This document shows positions 34,174 through 42,975 of a DNA stretch of 64,000 nt, piece after piece; position 1 is the stretch's first letter, and every line of letters starts with the position of its first letter. The position numbers and the translations under genes were made by a program. Where the stretch lies: contig NZ_CP061315.1 of assembly GCF_018688315.1 (NCBI RefSeq), positions 1,674,001-1,738,000 of the forward strand. The letters are read 5' to 3'. A model generated the notes under the pieces. The model was not told the origin of the DNA. It saw only the letters and a list, made by a program, of their open reading frames with translations, and made no database searches. The DNA comes from Polynucleobacter sp. AP-Kolm-20A-A1 (GTDB lineage: Bacteria; Pseudomonadota; Gammaproteobacteria; Burkholderiales; Burkholderiaceae).

Positions 34174-35772
34174 ATGCAAGCAAAGTGGGGTATTCGAGGG
34201 ATGGCGGTTGCGCCGCACTCCCTCGCTTCTGAATCAGCTTTAGCAGTCTTACGCGAAGGTGGCAATGCATTGGAGGCGATGGTGGCTGCAGCTGCAACCA
34301 TCGCCGTAGTGTATCCACACATGAACTCCATTGGTGGAGACTCCTTCTGGGTGGTGCACTCTCCAGGTAAGGCCATGGGGGGCATTGATGCCTGTGGTGC
34401 AGCAGCGGGCTTAGCAACCAAACAATGGTACGCGGAACGCGGTATTACTAAGGCCATACCTTTTCGCGGTCCAATCGCTGCCAATACGGTTGCTGGAACT
34501 ATTTCAGGCTGGGGTGCTGCACACAAACTTTCCAAGCAAGGTTTGGGCGGCAAGATTCCACTCTCTCGTTTATTGGCTGATGCAATTCATTACGCAGAAG
34601 CAGGCGTACCCGTTACCTACAGCCAATCTAGTTTGACCGAAAAAAAACGTGCAGAACTCAGCTCTATTCCTGGTTTTTCTAAAACTTTTCTAGTGAACGG
34701 CAAAGCACCAGCAGTCGGCAGTATCTTTAAACAAGAACGTCTTGCAAAAACTTTGCGCCAAATTGCAGAAAAAGGAACGGATGACTATTACCGCGGAGAT
34801 CTTGCGCAATTACTTGCAAAAGAATTAACGGACATTGGTAGCCCCTTACGCCTAGATGACTTACACCGTCACCATGCCAAGCTGATTGACCCCTTGGAGC
34901 TCAAACATAGCTTGGGTAATGTGTACAACATGATTCCACCAACTCAAGGTGTTGTCTCCTTGATGATCATTGGCATCCTAGATCAATTGAACTTAAAACG
35001 TTTCAAAGTAGATAGCGCTGAGTATGTACATCACTGCGTTGAAGCTACAAAGCAAGCTTTTAAAATTCGCGATCAATTTGTGACAGACCCTGCGTATATG
35101 ACAAAAAATGCGCAGTCTTTCTTATCGCCAGCATTCCTCAAAAAACTGGCTAAAAATATTGATCCAAATAAAGCTTTGCCTTGGGGTCAGGGAAAGGGGC
35201 CGGCCGATACCATTTGGATGGGCGTGATTGATGGTGACGGTAACTGCGTCTCCTTCATTCAAAGTATTTATCACGAGTTTGGTGCCGGTATTGTTCTACC
35301 CAAGTCTGGAGTCAATTGGCAAAACCGCGGATGCAGCTTCTCCCTAGATCCAAAAACCCTGAATCATCTAGAGCCCTATCGCAAACCATTTCATACCTTG
35401 AACCCAGCGATGGCGCTATTCAAAGATGGTCGCTCGATGGTTTACGGAACGATGGGTGGCGATGGTCAACCGCAAACTCAATGTGCAGTCTTTACCCGCA
35501 CCGCTACTTACGGCCTTGACCCGCAAGACGCCATTAGTCGTCCGCGCTGGCTATTAGGCAGAACGTGGGGGCAAACGAGTGACAGCCTGAAATTGGAATC
35601 GCGCTTTAGCCCTTGGGTTGCAAAAGAATTGCATGCATTAGGTCATGAAATTGAAATGCTCGATGCATTTGATGAGACCGTTGGTCATGCAGGCTGCATC
35701 ATCCGCGATCCTTCCGGCACCTTGCGTGGCGGCTGGGACCCTCGCAGTGATGGCGCAGTTAGCGCGTTTTAG
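34174..35772 (+). CDS. Gamma-glutamyltransferase family protein without signal peptide
   Basis: This is an N-terminal nucleophile hydrolase of the GGT family that self-cleaves into two subunits. The N-terminal part has MAVAPHSLASESALAVLREGGNALEAMVAAAATIAVVYPH and NSIGGDSFWVVH. The probable nucleophile Thr346 lies in PADTIWMGVIDGDGNCVSFIQS. GAGIVLPKSGVNWQNRG and GTMGGDGQPQTQ follow. The oxyanion region differs from the TGSPGG of classical GGT and resembles YwrD-like members of uncertain activity. At 532 residues it is slightly short and shows no export signal, so it is probably cytoplasmic. It follows the TRAP genes. The end overlaps the convergent TRIC-type gene by 14 nt. Confidence 0.88.
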   Translation: MQAKWGIRGMAVAPHSLASESALAVLREGGNALEAMVAAAATIAVVYPHMNSIGGDSFWVVHSPGKAMGGIDACGAAAGLATKQWYAERGITKAIPFRGPIAANTVAGTISGWGAAHKLSKQGLGGKIPLSRLLADAIHYAEAGVPVTYSQSSLTEKKRAELSSIPGFSKTFLVNGKAPAVGSIFKQERLAKTLRQIAEKGTDDYYRGDLAQLLAKELTDIGSPLRLDDLHRHHAKLIDPLELKHSLGNVYNMIPPTQGVVSLMIIGILDQLNLKRFKVDSAEYVHHCVEATKQAFKIRDQFVTDPAYMTKNAQSFLSPAFLKKLAKNIDPNKALPWGQGKGPADTIWMGVIDGDGNCVSFIQSIYHEFGAGIVLPKSGVNWQNRGCSFSLDPKTLNHLEPYRKPFHTLNPAMALFKDGRSMVYGTMGGDGQPQTQCAVFTRTATYGLDPQDAISRPRWLLGRTWGQTSDSLKLESRFSPWVAKELHALGHEIEMLDAFDETVGHAGCIIRDPSGTLRGGWDPRSDGAVSAF

Positions 35773-36388
35773 TAATAAACATTTTGGGTACGCGCAGATC
35801 CCAATGAATAGCGGCTGCGCGTAGTCCAAAAATTGCCAGCATGCAAAGGACAGATCCTTCAAGTACATATTGCGGCAAGAAGTTCAAAACCAATACATAA
35901 GCACAGCAACCTAAGGTGACAGGAATGGCATAAAGCTCATGCGACATGATGAGCGTTTTTCTGCCCGCCAAAATATCTCGTATCAAGCCACCGCCAATCG
36001 CTGTAATCACACCCAGAATGACAGGGGCAACCGGTAAGCCATAACCCATACTCCAGGCTTTATCGGCCCCCTGAATTCCGAAGAGAGCTGCACCAAAACC
36101 GTCGATATATAACATCCAGCGATAAATTTGCGGCTGGGTAAAAAAGGATTCGGCCACGAAGGTCAAAACGCTTGCGCCCAATGCAAGCCAAACATAAATC
36201 TGGTTTTCAGACCAAAAGACTGGGGCCTCCAAAATGATGTCGCGAATCGTGCCCCCGCCAATGGCAGTGATTAGTCCGAGCACCAAAACACCAAAGAGAT
36301 CAACGCCACGATCCGCAATCGCGAGCACGCCAGTCACCGCAAATGCCATGGTTGCAATGATGCCAATCCAAAATTGAATCTGTTCCAT
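35759..36388 (-). CDS. TRIC-type cation channel family protein (UPF0126)
   Basis: This 209-residue membrane protein has seven predicted helices and two internal repeats, each ending in a glycine-rich motif (GLITAIGGGTIRDIIL and GVITAIGGGLIRDILAG). These are hallmarks of the bacterial YicG/UPF0126 family, homologous to trimeric intracellular cation channels. The transported ion in bacteria is not firmly established; some homologues have been linked to glycine uptake. Monocistronic. Confidence 0.88.
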   Translation of the reverse strand: MEQIQFWIGIIATMAFAVTGVLAIADRGVDLFGVLVLGLITAIGGGTIRDIILEAPVFWSENQIYVWLALGASVLTFVAESFFTQPQIYRWMLYIDGFGAALFGIQGADKAWSMGYGLPVAPVILGVITAIGGGLIRDILAGRKTLIMSHELYAIPVTLGCCAYVLVLNFLPQYVLEGSVLCMLAIFGLRAAAIHWDLRVPKMFITKTR

Positions 36389-36450
36389 AGCAGCCAGTCT
36401 AATGCAATTTAGATTGACGCAAGCCTGATTTCGGAGTCATCAATATACTA

Positions 36451-37164
36451 ATGAGAACGGATCCACGAAAGCCCTTCATGAATGCAAAACCTAAGCTGTA
36501 CAGTTTCTGGCGAAGCTCTGCCGCATTTCGCGTTCGAATTGCTTTGAATCTGAAGGTTATGGATTATGAAATCATTCCCGTGCACCTGGGTAAAAATGGT
36601 GGCGAGCAAATGAGTGATGAATATAGCAATAAGAACCCCAATCGTTTGGTGCCTTTGTTTGATGATGGGAAAAATACCATCCATCAATCACTTGCCATCA
36701 TTGAGTACCTTAACGAAATAGAACCAGAACCGCCATTGCTGCCAGACTCAGCGATAGATCGCGCCTGGGTGCGCGCACTTGCAATGGACATTGCCAGCGA
36801 CATTCACCCTATCAATAATTTAAGGGTGCTGCGTTATCTCATTAAACAACTAGGCGTCAGCACGGAGGCAAAAGACATTTGGTATCAACATTGGATTGAG
36901 CTTGGATTGGCAAGCTTAGAAAAACAATTAAGCAATGATTCAAGGGTTGGAAAATTTGCCTATGGCGATCAACCAGGTTTAATTGACATCTGCCTCGTGC
37001 CGCAAATGTTTAATGCCTTAAGTAGCAAAATGGATGTAAGCCCCTATCCCACAATCATGAAGATCTTCAATGAGTGCATGACATTACCCGCCTTCATTAA
37101 CACCTCATGGGAAAAGCAAATTGATGCCGAGGGCTCAAACCCTATTGCCCCACCACAAAAATAA
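36451..37164 (+). CDS. maiA: Maleylacetoacetate isomerase (zeta-class GST)
   Basis: This glutathione-dependent isomerase converts maleylacetoacetate (or maleylpyruvate) to the fumaryl form in aromatic amino acid or gentisate breakdown. A GST N-terminal thioredoxin fold has the zeta motif SFWRSSAAFRVRIALNLK, NPNRLVPLFDDG and IHQSLAIIEYLNE. The C-terminal helical domain includes RALAMDIASDIHPINNLRVL and the segment FAYGDQPGLIDICLVPQ. The 237-residue frame starts at 36451; an internal ATG at 36478 gives 228 residues, closer to the family start. No other gene of the pathway is adjacent. The 3' end overlaps the convergent AEC gene by 30 nt. Confidence 0.87.
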   Translation: MRTDPRKPFMNAKPKLYSFWRSSAAFRVRIALNLKVMDYEIIPVHLGKNGGEQMSDEYSNKNPNRLVPLFDDGKNTIHQSLAIIEYLNEIEPEPPLLPDSAIDRAWVRALAMDIASDIHPINNLRVLRYLIKQLGVSTEAKDIWYQHWIELGLASLEKQLSNDSRVGKFAYGDQPGLIDICLVPQMFNALSSKMDVSPYPTIMKIFNECMTLPAFINTSWEKQIDAEGSNPIAPPQK

Positions 37165-38064
37165 TGAGAGCGATAACAAAGAACCCATAGTAGTGATCAA
37201 TACCACTCGAGAAATCACGCTACCATCCGCTTTGTAATATTGTGCCAACATAAATGGGCCGGTACCGGTTGGCAGGGCACACAAAATCACAATGGCTGTT
37301 ACCCACAAGCCGGGCAAATCCAAAATGGGGCTGGCAATTATCCAAGCGATTAGAGGCTGAACAAAGAGCTTGGCAAAACTAATGCCCCATGCCTGACTTG
37401 CTGGAGCATCACTTTTTTGCAATAAAAATAAACCGATTGAAACCAATGCGCACGGCGTTGATGCAGCAGCCAAAAAGGCAATCACTTGTGCAATCGGGTC
37501 ATACATCTGTAGATCACTTACAGCCCACAATAAGCCAGCTACTGGCGCAATGAGCAAAGGATTGGTACATAAGGACTTTGCCACACTCAAAATAATTTCA
37601 TGGGACTTTTTGTGAGAAAGAATGCCGATTTCAATAAACACTGTTGCCAAGGCAAACATCACGAAGACGATAAAGGTAGAAATAATTGCAGGTGCTAAAC
37701 CATCTTGGCCGAGCGCTAATGCACAGAGTGGAATACCCATGTAACCAGTATTGGAGTACGAGGCGCTTAATCCATTAAAGCTAGCTGCCGCCAAATCCCC
37801 TGTCCGATACCAGCTGATAAATAACACCAAAGCAAAGACCATCAAACAGCTTAAGAAAAAAGCACCGATAAATCCTGGTTGCCAGAGAGTTTGCCAACCA
37901 CTGTTAGCAGCAAAGTTAAATAGCTGCGCAGGTAAAGCCAACCAGACAACAAACCGATTTAATTCGATAGAGGCACTTGCGCCTAACTTGCCCGTGCGCC
38001 CACATAGATACCCAATCAATATGAGGGCAAAGACTGGTAGAACTACATTAAATACGTAGAGCAC
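37135..38064 (-). CDS. AEC-family transporter (auxin efflux carrier type)
   Basis: This 309-residue protein has about ten hydrophobic helices in two halves, the fold of the AEC/bile-acid transporter superfamily. Features include VFALILIGYLCGRTGKL, an ASIELNRFVVWLALPAQLFNFAA segment, FNGLSASYSNTGYMGIPL (conserved NTGYMGIP) and ALPTGTGPFMLAQYY near the end. Bacterial members export or take up dicarboxylates or amino acids; the substrate here is unknown. It starts 13 nt after the gamma-carbonic anhydrase stop. Confidence 0.9.
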   Translation of the reverse strand: MLYVFNVVLPVFALILIGYLCGRTGKLGASASIELNRFVVWLALPAQLFNFAANSGWQTLWQPGFIGAFFLSCLMVFALVLFISWYRTGDLAAASFNGLSASYSNTGYMGIPLCALALGQDGLAPAIISTFIVFVMFALATVFIEIGILSHKKSHEIILSVAKSLCTNPLLIAPVAGLLWAVSDLQMYDPIAQVIAFLAAASTPCALVSIGLFLLQKSDAPASQAWGISFAKLFVQPLIAWIIASPILDLPGLWVTAIVILCALPTGTGPFMLAQYYKADGSVISRVVLITTMGSLLSLSLFLWWGNRV

Positions 38065-38077
38065 TTTTTATCAATAC

Positions 38078-38602
38078 TTAAGAGATTTTTTTCAGGGTCT
38101 TGTTATAGCGCTGAGCATTTTTGACATAACGTCCAGAAATATCGTGGATGCCAGCAATCTGCTCTGGGGTGAGCTCCTTAACTACCTTGGCAGGCGTTCC
38201 CAAGATCATTGATCCATCTGGAAATTCTTTGCCCTCTGTAACGAGAGCGCCAGCACCGACCAAACAATTTTTGCCAATCTTTGCGCCATTCAAAATGACT
38301 GCGCCAATGCCAATCAGACTGCCATCGCCAATCGTGCAGCCATGAAGCATGACCTGATGACCTACCGTGACATTTTTTCCAATCGTTAGCGGAAAGCCAG
38401 GATCGGTATGCAAGATTGAAGTGTCTTGCACATTGCTGCCTTCACCTATTTGAATGAGATCGTTATCGCCACGGATAACAACCTTGGGCCAGACACTCGC
38501 ATTTTTATGAAGTTCGACCTTGCCGATGACTTCGGCACTTTCCGCTACCCAAGCACCCTCAGCCAGCTGAGGTGCGTTTCCGTCTAGTTCATATATAGCC
38601 AT
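38078..38602 (-). CDS. Gamma-carbonic anhydrase family protein (YrdA/PaaY-like)
   Basis: This is a left-handed beta-helix hexapeptide-repeat protein of 174 residues. Three zinc-ligand histidines are visible in ILHTDPGFP and NVTVGHQVMLHGCTIGD, the pattern of gamma-type carbonic anhydrases. The hexapeptide repeats run from about residue 15 to 145. Whether it has carbonic anhydrase or thioesterase activity, as reported for PaaY, cannot be told from sequence. It is first in a two-gene unit with the AEC transporter. Confidence 0.9.
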   Translation of the reverse strand: MAIYELDGNAPQLAEGAWVAESAEVIGKVELHKNASVWPKVVIRGDNDLIQIGEGSNVQDTSILHTDPGFPLTIGKNVTVGHQVMLHGCTIGDGSLIGIGAVILNGAKIGKNCLVGAGALVTEGKEFPDGSMILGTPAKVVKELTPEQIAGIHDISGRYVKNAQRYNKTLKKIS

Positions 38603-38648
38603 GACTCATTATAGGTATGAATCAGGCTATATATTGATCTGCAGAGAA

Positions 38649-39851
38649 CTACCAGTTAGGTTCGCGGTCTGGCGTAGAAGAAATGCGATGGACGCTCAAG
38701 TCAGCGCCTTCAAACTCTTCCTCCTGTGACATACGAATGCCGAGCACGGCTTTTAAAGTGCCGTAGACCACAATTCCGCCGACTAGGGCAATACCAACGC
38801 CAAGCGCACTACCGATGAGCTGCCCAGTAAAAGTAACCCCACCAATTCCACCAAGCGCTTTAGTACCAAATATGCCCGCAGCCAAACCACCCCAGAGACC
38901 GCACAAACCATGCAAAGGCCATACACCTAAAACATCATCAATCTTCCAGCGGTTTTGCACTAGCGTAAACATGTACACAAACAAAGCGCCTGCTACTAAA
39001 CCAACGAACAAAGCGCCAACTGGATGCATTAAGTCAGAGCCTGCACAAACCGCTACCAATCCAGCTAGCGGGCCGTTGTAAGTAAAGCCTGGGTCATTAC
39101 GACCAACAACCCACGCTGCCAAAGTACCGCCAACCATTGCCATCAATGAATTGATTGCTACCAAACCACTAATCTTGTCGATGGTTTGCGCACTCATCAC
39201 ATTAAAACCAAACCAACCTACCGCCAAAATCCAAGCGCCCAATGCTAGGAAGGGAATGCTTGATGGAGGATGAGCAGAGATTTGCCCTTCCTTGGTGTAG
39301 CGACCACGGCGCGCACCTAAAAGAATCACAGCAGGCAGTGCAATCCAACCACCGACTGCATGCACTACTACTGAACCTGCAAAGTCATGAAACTCTTCAC
39401 CGGTCAAACCCTTGATCCACGCTTGAATCCCATAGTGTTGGTTCCAGGCGATACCTTCAAAGAAGGGATAGACAAAACCAACCAATACAAATGTCGCGAT
39501 CAGTTGTGGATTAAATTTAGCGCGCTCAGCAATGCCGCCAGAAATAATCGCAGGAATCGCTGCAGCAAATGTCAGCAAAAAGAAAAACTTCACGAGCTCA
39601 TAGCCATTTTTCTCAGCCAACAATTCAGCGCCTGAGAAAAAGTTCACGCCATAGGCAATGCTGTAGCCAATGAAGAAGTAAGCGATCGTTGAAACCGCAA
39701 AGTCGACCAAGATTTTGACAAGTGCATTGACTTGGTTCTTTTTACGAACCGTACCAAGCTCTAAAAATGCAAAACCAGCATGCATCGCCAACACCATGAT
39801 GGCGCCAAGCAGAATGAATAAAGCATCACTACCGGATTTCAGAATTTCCAT
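38649..39851 (-). CDS. amtB: Ammonium transporter
   Basis: This is an Amt/Mep/Rh channel for ammonium uptake. From the ATG at 39851, preceded by a GGGGGG ribosome-binding run, the 400-residue protein has eleven helices. The conserved twin histidines are visible in GSVVVHAVGGW (about residue 154) and VWPLHGLCGLWGG (about 303), and DFAGS is intact. The C-terminal tail is acidic and moderately short. No PII gene (glnK) lies next to it, which is unusual. A longer frame from 39902 is open but adds an atypical hydrophilic extension. Confidence 0.92.
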   Translation of the reverse strand: MEILKSGSDALFILLGAIMVLAMHAGFAFLELGTVRKKNQVNALVKILVDFAVSTIAYFFIGYSIAYGVNFFSGAELLAEKNGYELVKFFFLLTFAAAIPAIISGGIAERAKFNPQLIATFVLVGFVYPFFEGIAWNQHYGIQAWIKGLTGEEFHDFAGSVVVHAVGGWIALPAVILLGARRGRYTKEGQISAHPPSSIPFLALGAWILAVGWFGFNVMSAQTIDKISGLVAINSLMAMVGGTLAAWVVGRNDPGFTYNGPLAGLVAVCAGSDLMHPVGALFVGLVAGALFVYMFTLVQNRWKIDDVLGVWPLHGLCGLWGGLAAGIFGTKALGGIGGVTFTGQLIGSALGVGIALVGGIVVYGTLKAVLGIRMSQEEEFEGADLSVHRISSTPDREPNW

Positions 39852-39987
39852 GAAATTTCCCCCCTTATTTTTTGCATCATTATGGGGAATCAAAAAACCC
39901 AAAAAAGTGCAGATTGCACCTATTTAGGGCATAAAACTGCCCTATTTATCGTTTATGATGAATTTACATACACTTAAGGGAGAACCC

Positions 39988-40350
39988 ATGAAGAAATTCC
40001 TCGTTGTTTTAGTCGCCCTTGCGACATTTGCCGGAGTTGCGCAAGCCCAAGAATCCATCAAAGTAACTAGCACCCAGGAACTCGCAAATACCTGCAAGCT
40101 CCCAGCGAGCCCAGAATCACGTAGTTTCTGCATTGGCTTTACTACTGCCGTTTATGAAACCTATTTGGCAACCCGCCACCCACAACGTGCCAAGCCATTT
40201 ATTTGCGTGAAGCAACCAGCACCAGCTCGCGATGAAGTGATCGGCGATTTTGTGAAGTTTGCACAAAGCACTCCACAAGTTGCTGACAAACCAGCGGCAG
40301 GCGTTTTATTGGGCTTCTTGGCTACACGTTTCCCTTGCGCAAGAAAATAA
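39988..40350 (+). CDS. Exported Rap1a/Tai-like protein
   Basis: This 120-residue protein has a signal peptide (MKKFLVVLVALATFAGVAQAQ). The mature domain has the cysteine pattern of the Rap1a/Tai family: NTCKLP, SFCIGFTTAVYETYL, PFICVKQ, and AAGVLLGFLATRFPC at the end. In Serratia and Enterobacter such proteins neutralise type VI amidase effectors, but many free-living betaproteobacteria carry orphan homologues with unknown roles. No effector or type VI gene is nearby. AAGGGAG precedes the ATG at 39988; the upstream in-frame ATG at 39955 would add residues before the signal peptide. Confidence 0.78.
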   Translation: MKKFLVVLVALATFAGVAQAQESIKVTSTQELANTCKLPASPESRSFCIGFTTAVYETYLATRHPQRAKPFICVKQPAPARDEVIGDFVKFAQSTPQVADKPAAGVLLGFLATRFPCARK

Positions 40351-40397
40351 TCCAAACAACTTAGCCAAACTAATACATATTTAAAGGATCAGTTGAG

Positions 40398-40685
40398 ATG
40401 AAAAAAATTATCGCGATTACAGCAGCAACTTTGGCAATCGCTGGTTGCTCAAACATGAGCAACACAGAACAGCGCACACTCTCAGGGGCTGGCATTGGCG
40501 CAGCAGCTGGTGCAGTTGGCACTGCCATTTTCCACGGCAACCCAATCTGGGGCGCAGTAGGTGGCGCAGCAGTTGGCGCGGCATCCGGTTATGTCTACGA
40601 CGCGTACAAGAAAGAGCAAGCTTCTGAGTACAACTCTGGCTATAACGCCGGTAAAAGCAATCAGCCAGCTAAAGCGCCTAACTAA
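40398..40685 (+). CDS. Glycine-zipper lipoprotein
   Basis: This 95-residue protein has a lipoprotein signal (LAIAGC, lipid Cys17). A glycine zipper follows (SGAGIGAAAGAVGTAIFHGNPIWGAVGGAAVGAASGY, about 30-66), and the tail is hydrophilic. Such proteins associate with the outer membrane, related in style to OmpA-linked YMGG or SlyB proteins. It lies 47 nt after the Rap1a-like gene and is followed by a terminator, so the two may form an envelope-protein operon. Confidence 0.85.
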   Translation: MKKIIAITAATLAIAGCSNMSNTEQRTLSGAGIGAAAGAVGTAIFHGNPIWGAVGGAAVGAASGYVYDAYKKEQASEYNSGYNAGKSNQPAKAPN

Positions 40686-40727
40686 GTTTCTTGGTTAGGC
40701 CTTTTGAGGTCGCAGTACAGCACTACC

Positions 40728-40763
40728 AAACCCAGCTCGTATTAATTTACCAGCTGGGTTTTT
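40728..40763 (+). terminator. Terminator after the glycine-zipper lipoprotein
   Basis: AAACCCAGCT (40728-40737) and AGCTGGGTTT (40752-40761) pair around a 14-nt loop and are followed by TTTTTA. The downstream arm lies inside the 3' end of the convergent osmC-like gene. Confidence 0.75.
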
Positions 40764-41131
40764 ATTTGGATCTCGCCAGCTAAGGCTTTGTGTATCGGGC
40801 ACTTATCGGCTATTTCTAATAAGCGCTCTTTTTCTTCAGCAGTTAAATTTCCCATCAATTGAATATCGCGAGAAAATTTTTCGACATTGTCGACTCGCTC
40901 GATATCCACAGTCACAATCGCATTTTCTAATTTCATATCTTTGCGACCAGCGTACATTTTTAAAGTCATTGACGTACAAGCAGCCAAAGCTGCACCCAGA
41001 TATTCATGGGGGCTTGGCCCGGTTCCGGAGCCTCCCTTTGAAACCTCTGCATCAGATAGAAAATGCAAGTCACCGGTAGTTAATTTCTGCTGAAGCGGAC
41101 CTTGGCCAAATTGCGAGATTACTTTTCTCAT
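40742..41131 (-). CDS. OsmC-family protein
   Basis: OsmC/Ohr-type proteins reduce organic peroxides through two cysteines. The 129-residue protein carries EYLGAALAACTSMTLKMYAGRKDMKLEN (first Cys about 52) and a second Cys in LEIADKCPIHKALAGEI (about 110). The arrangement fits the YhfA/OsmC group. It is single, facing the lipoprotein gene, and shares its 3' end with that gene's terminator. Confidence 0.9.
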   Translation of the reverse strand: MRKVISQFGQGPLQQKLTTGDLHFLSDAEVSKGGSGTGPSPHEYLGAALAACTSMTLKMYAGRKDMKLENAIVTVDIERVDNVEKFSRDIQLMGNLTAEEKERLLEIADKCPIHKALAGEIQIKTQLVN

Positions 41132-41177
41132 ATATATCCTAAAAAATGAACTCTATTAATTGCATGACAAATTTACT

Positions 41178-41591
41178 TTAACTGGAGTGGGGCTTGCTTG
41201 CTTTTTCCGCTATAGGTAGTTGGGCTTGCCTCCACGCGCTAAAGCCGCCCTCTAAATGACAAATATTTGGCACGCCCATTCTTTGCAAGGTTTGGGTTGC
41301 TAAGGCTGAACGCCAAGCAGAAGCGCAATACAGAATGAGTTTTTTGCCTTCGCCAAACACAGGCTTGTAATAAGGGCTTTCGGGATCAACCCAGAACTCC
41401 AGCATGCCTCTTGGTGCGTGTAGGGCATTGGGGATCATGCCCTCTCGCTCCAATTCACGGACATCACGAATGTCAACAAACACCACATTGGAGTCCTCTA
41501 ATAGTTGCTGAGCCATTTCCGCTGGAAGAGTCTCAATTTCATTCATAGCATCCTGAATGAGCTCTTGATATCCAATCTTTAATTTCACCAA
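41178..41591 (-). CDS. Rhodanese-like domain protein
   Basis: A single rhodanese domain makes up this 137-residue soluble protein: VVFVDIRDVRELEREGMIPNALHAPRG, then the active-site loop YCASAWRSALATQTLQRMGV with the catalytic Cys (about 99), and HLEGGFSAWRQAQLPI. Such proteins move sulfane sulfur. The acceptor is unknown. It precedes the OsmC-like gene in the same direction, 46 nt away. Confidence 0.9.
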   Translation of the reverse strand: MVKLKIGYQELIQDAMNEIETLPAEMAQQLLEDSNVVFVDIRDVRELEREGMIPNALHAPRGMLEFWVDPESPYYKPVFGEGKKLILYCASAWRSALATQTLQRMGVPNICHLEGGFSAWRQAQLPIAEKASKPHSS

Positions 41592-41646
41592 AATCTCCTA
41601 AATTAACAAAGCATGCTTTTAATCAAGTACCTGCTACCATTCTGCT

Positions 41647-42909
41647 ATGAACTTTACCCCCACAGAACTTGGCGCAAGTATTATTTTTGCAATTGCCGTT
41701 TTGCATACCTTTTGCACCGGTTATTTTGAATCTATTGCCAAAAAATCTCCGCGACATGCTGGGTTATGGCACCTCCTGGGTGAAGTAGAAATTGTTTTTG
41801 GGTTTTGGGCTGCTGTACTGGTTATTTTTATTGGCTTTAAAGATGATCTAAGTACAGCAAAAGAGTTTCTGAATAAACGCAATTTCACGGAGCCGCTCTT
41901 TGTTTTTGCCATCATGATCGTTGCTGGCACCAAACCAATTCTCTATATCTCTACCCAAGCACTTCATGGGCTCGCAAAAATATTACAGACCATATTGCGC
42001 ATCAAGAGTGCGCCCGCTCTTTATTTCTTAACCCTAGGCGTCACGCCGCTCCTAGGATCCTTAATTACTGAGCCTGCAGCAATGACCTTGGCAGCCTTTC
42101 TACTGCGCGACCTGGTCTATCGCCACAAGTGCTCTAAAGCACTCTTGTTTGGCACGCTTGGTGTTTTGTTTGTCAACATATCAATTGGCGGCACACTAAC
42201 CAACTTTGCAGCCCCGCCAGTTTTGATGGTTGCTTCCACCTGGGGCTGGAGTTCAGCATTTATGTTTGCGAACTTTGGCTTGGAGTCCTGCATAGCAATT
42301 CTCATCAACGCGTTTGCTGCCACTCTTTTATTTCATCGCCAGCTAATTGAACCGAACACCGACAAAAAAGAAGTGAAGCTACCTCTAGCGGTTATTTTTA
42401 TGCACTTGCTATTTTTGTGTGGTGTTGTTGTCTTTGCCCACGATCCCATTATTTTTATGTGGATACTTTTATTCTTCATTGGCTACACCACCGCTTACCC
42501 AAAACATCAAAGCCCTCTTATATTGAAAGAAGCACTATTGGTTGGATTCTTCTTGGGCGGTTTAGTAGTCTTAGGCGCACTGCAGGGATGGTGGCTACAA
42601 CCAATTTTAGAAATGATGAGTCCTACGGCAGTCTTTTACGGCAGTCTTGTTCTCACCGCATTTACAGATAACGCGGCACTAACGTATTTAGGCTCCTTGG
42701 TTACAGGAACATCACCAGAATTTAAATTGGCTCTTGTTGGTGGCGCAGTTGCTGGTGGCGGCCTTACTGTTATTGCGAATGCGCCAAATCCTGCAGGTAT
42801 TGCGATCTTGAGGCAGCATTTTCCAAACGGTGCGGTATCGGCTCTCTTTCTATTAATAGCCGCAATACCTCCAACCCTGGTCGCCATCCTGGCCTATAGG
42901 CTCATCTAA
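41647..42909 (+). CDS. Putative Na+/H+ antiporter (PF07399 type)
   Basis: This 420-residue inner-membrane protein has about twelve hydrophobic segments. It shares the outline I associate with the putative Na+/H+ antiporter family PF07399. Its features are FESIAKKSPRHAGLWHLLGEVEIVFGFWA at the start, TEPAAMTLAAFLLRD, GGTLTNFAAPPVLMVA, FTDNAALTYLGSL and a late GGAVAGGGLTVIANAPNPAGIAIL. Repeated TEPA and TDNAALTY-like motifs in each half are typical of ion-transporter-fold antiporters. It is separate from the following miaB operon. Confidence 0.8.
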   Translation: MNFTPTELGASIIFAIAVLHTFCTGYFESIAKKSPRHAGLWHLLGEVEIVFGFWAAVLVIFIGFKDDLSTAKEFLNKRNFTEPLFVFAIMIVAGTKPILYISTQALHGLAKILQTILRIKSAPALYFLTLGVTPLLGSLITEPAAMTLAAFLLRDLVYRHKCSKALLFGTLGVLFVNISIGGTLTNFAAPPVLMVASTWGWSSAFMFANFGLESCIAILINAFAATLLFHRQLIEPNTDKKEVKLPLAVIFMHLLFLCGVVVFAHDPIIFMWILLFFIGYTTAYPKHQSPLILKEALLVGFFLGGLVVLGALQGWWLQPILEMMSPTAVFYGSLVLTAFTDNAALTYLGSLVTGTSPEFKLALVGGAVAGGGLTVIANAPNPAGIAILRQHFPNGAVSALFLLIAAIPPTLVAILAYRLI

Positions 42910-42975
42910 AGCCCACAAAGGCCTTAGGCAGTAAAATCTGAGCTTCGCCCCCAGCTATAAACCTGAGAACGGCAT

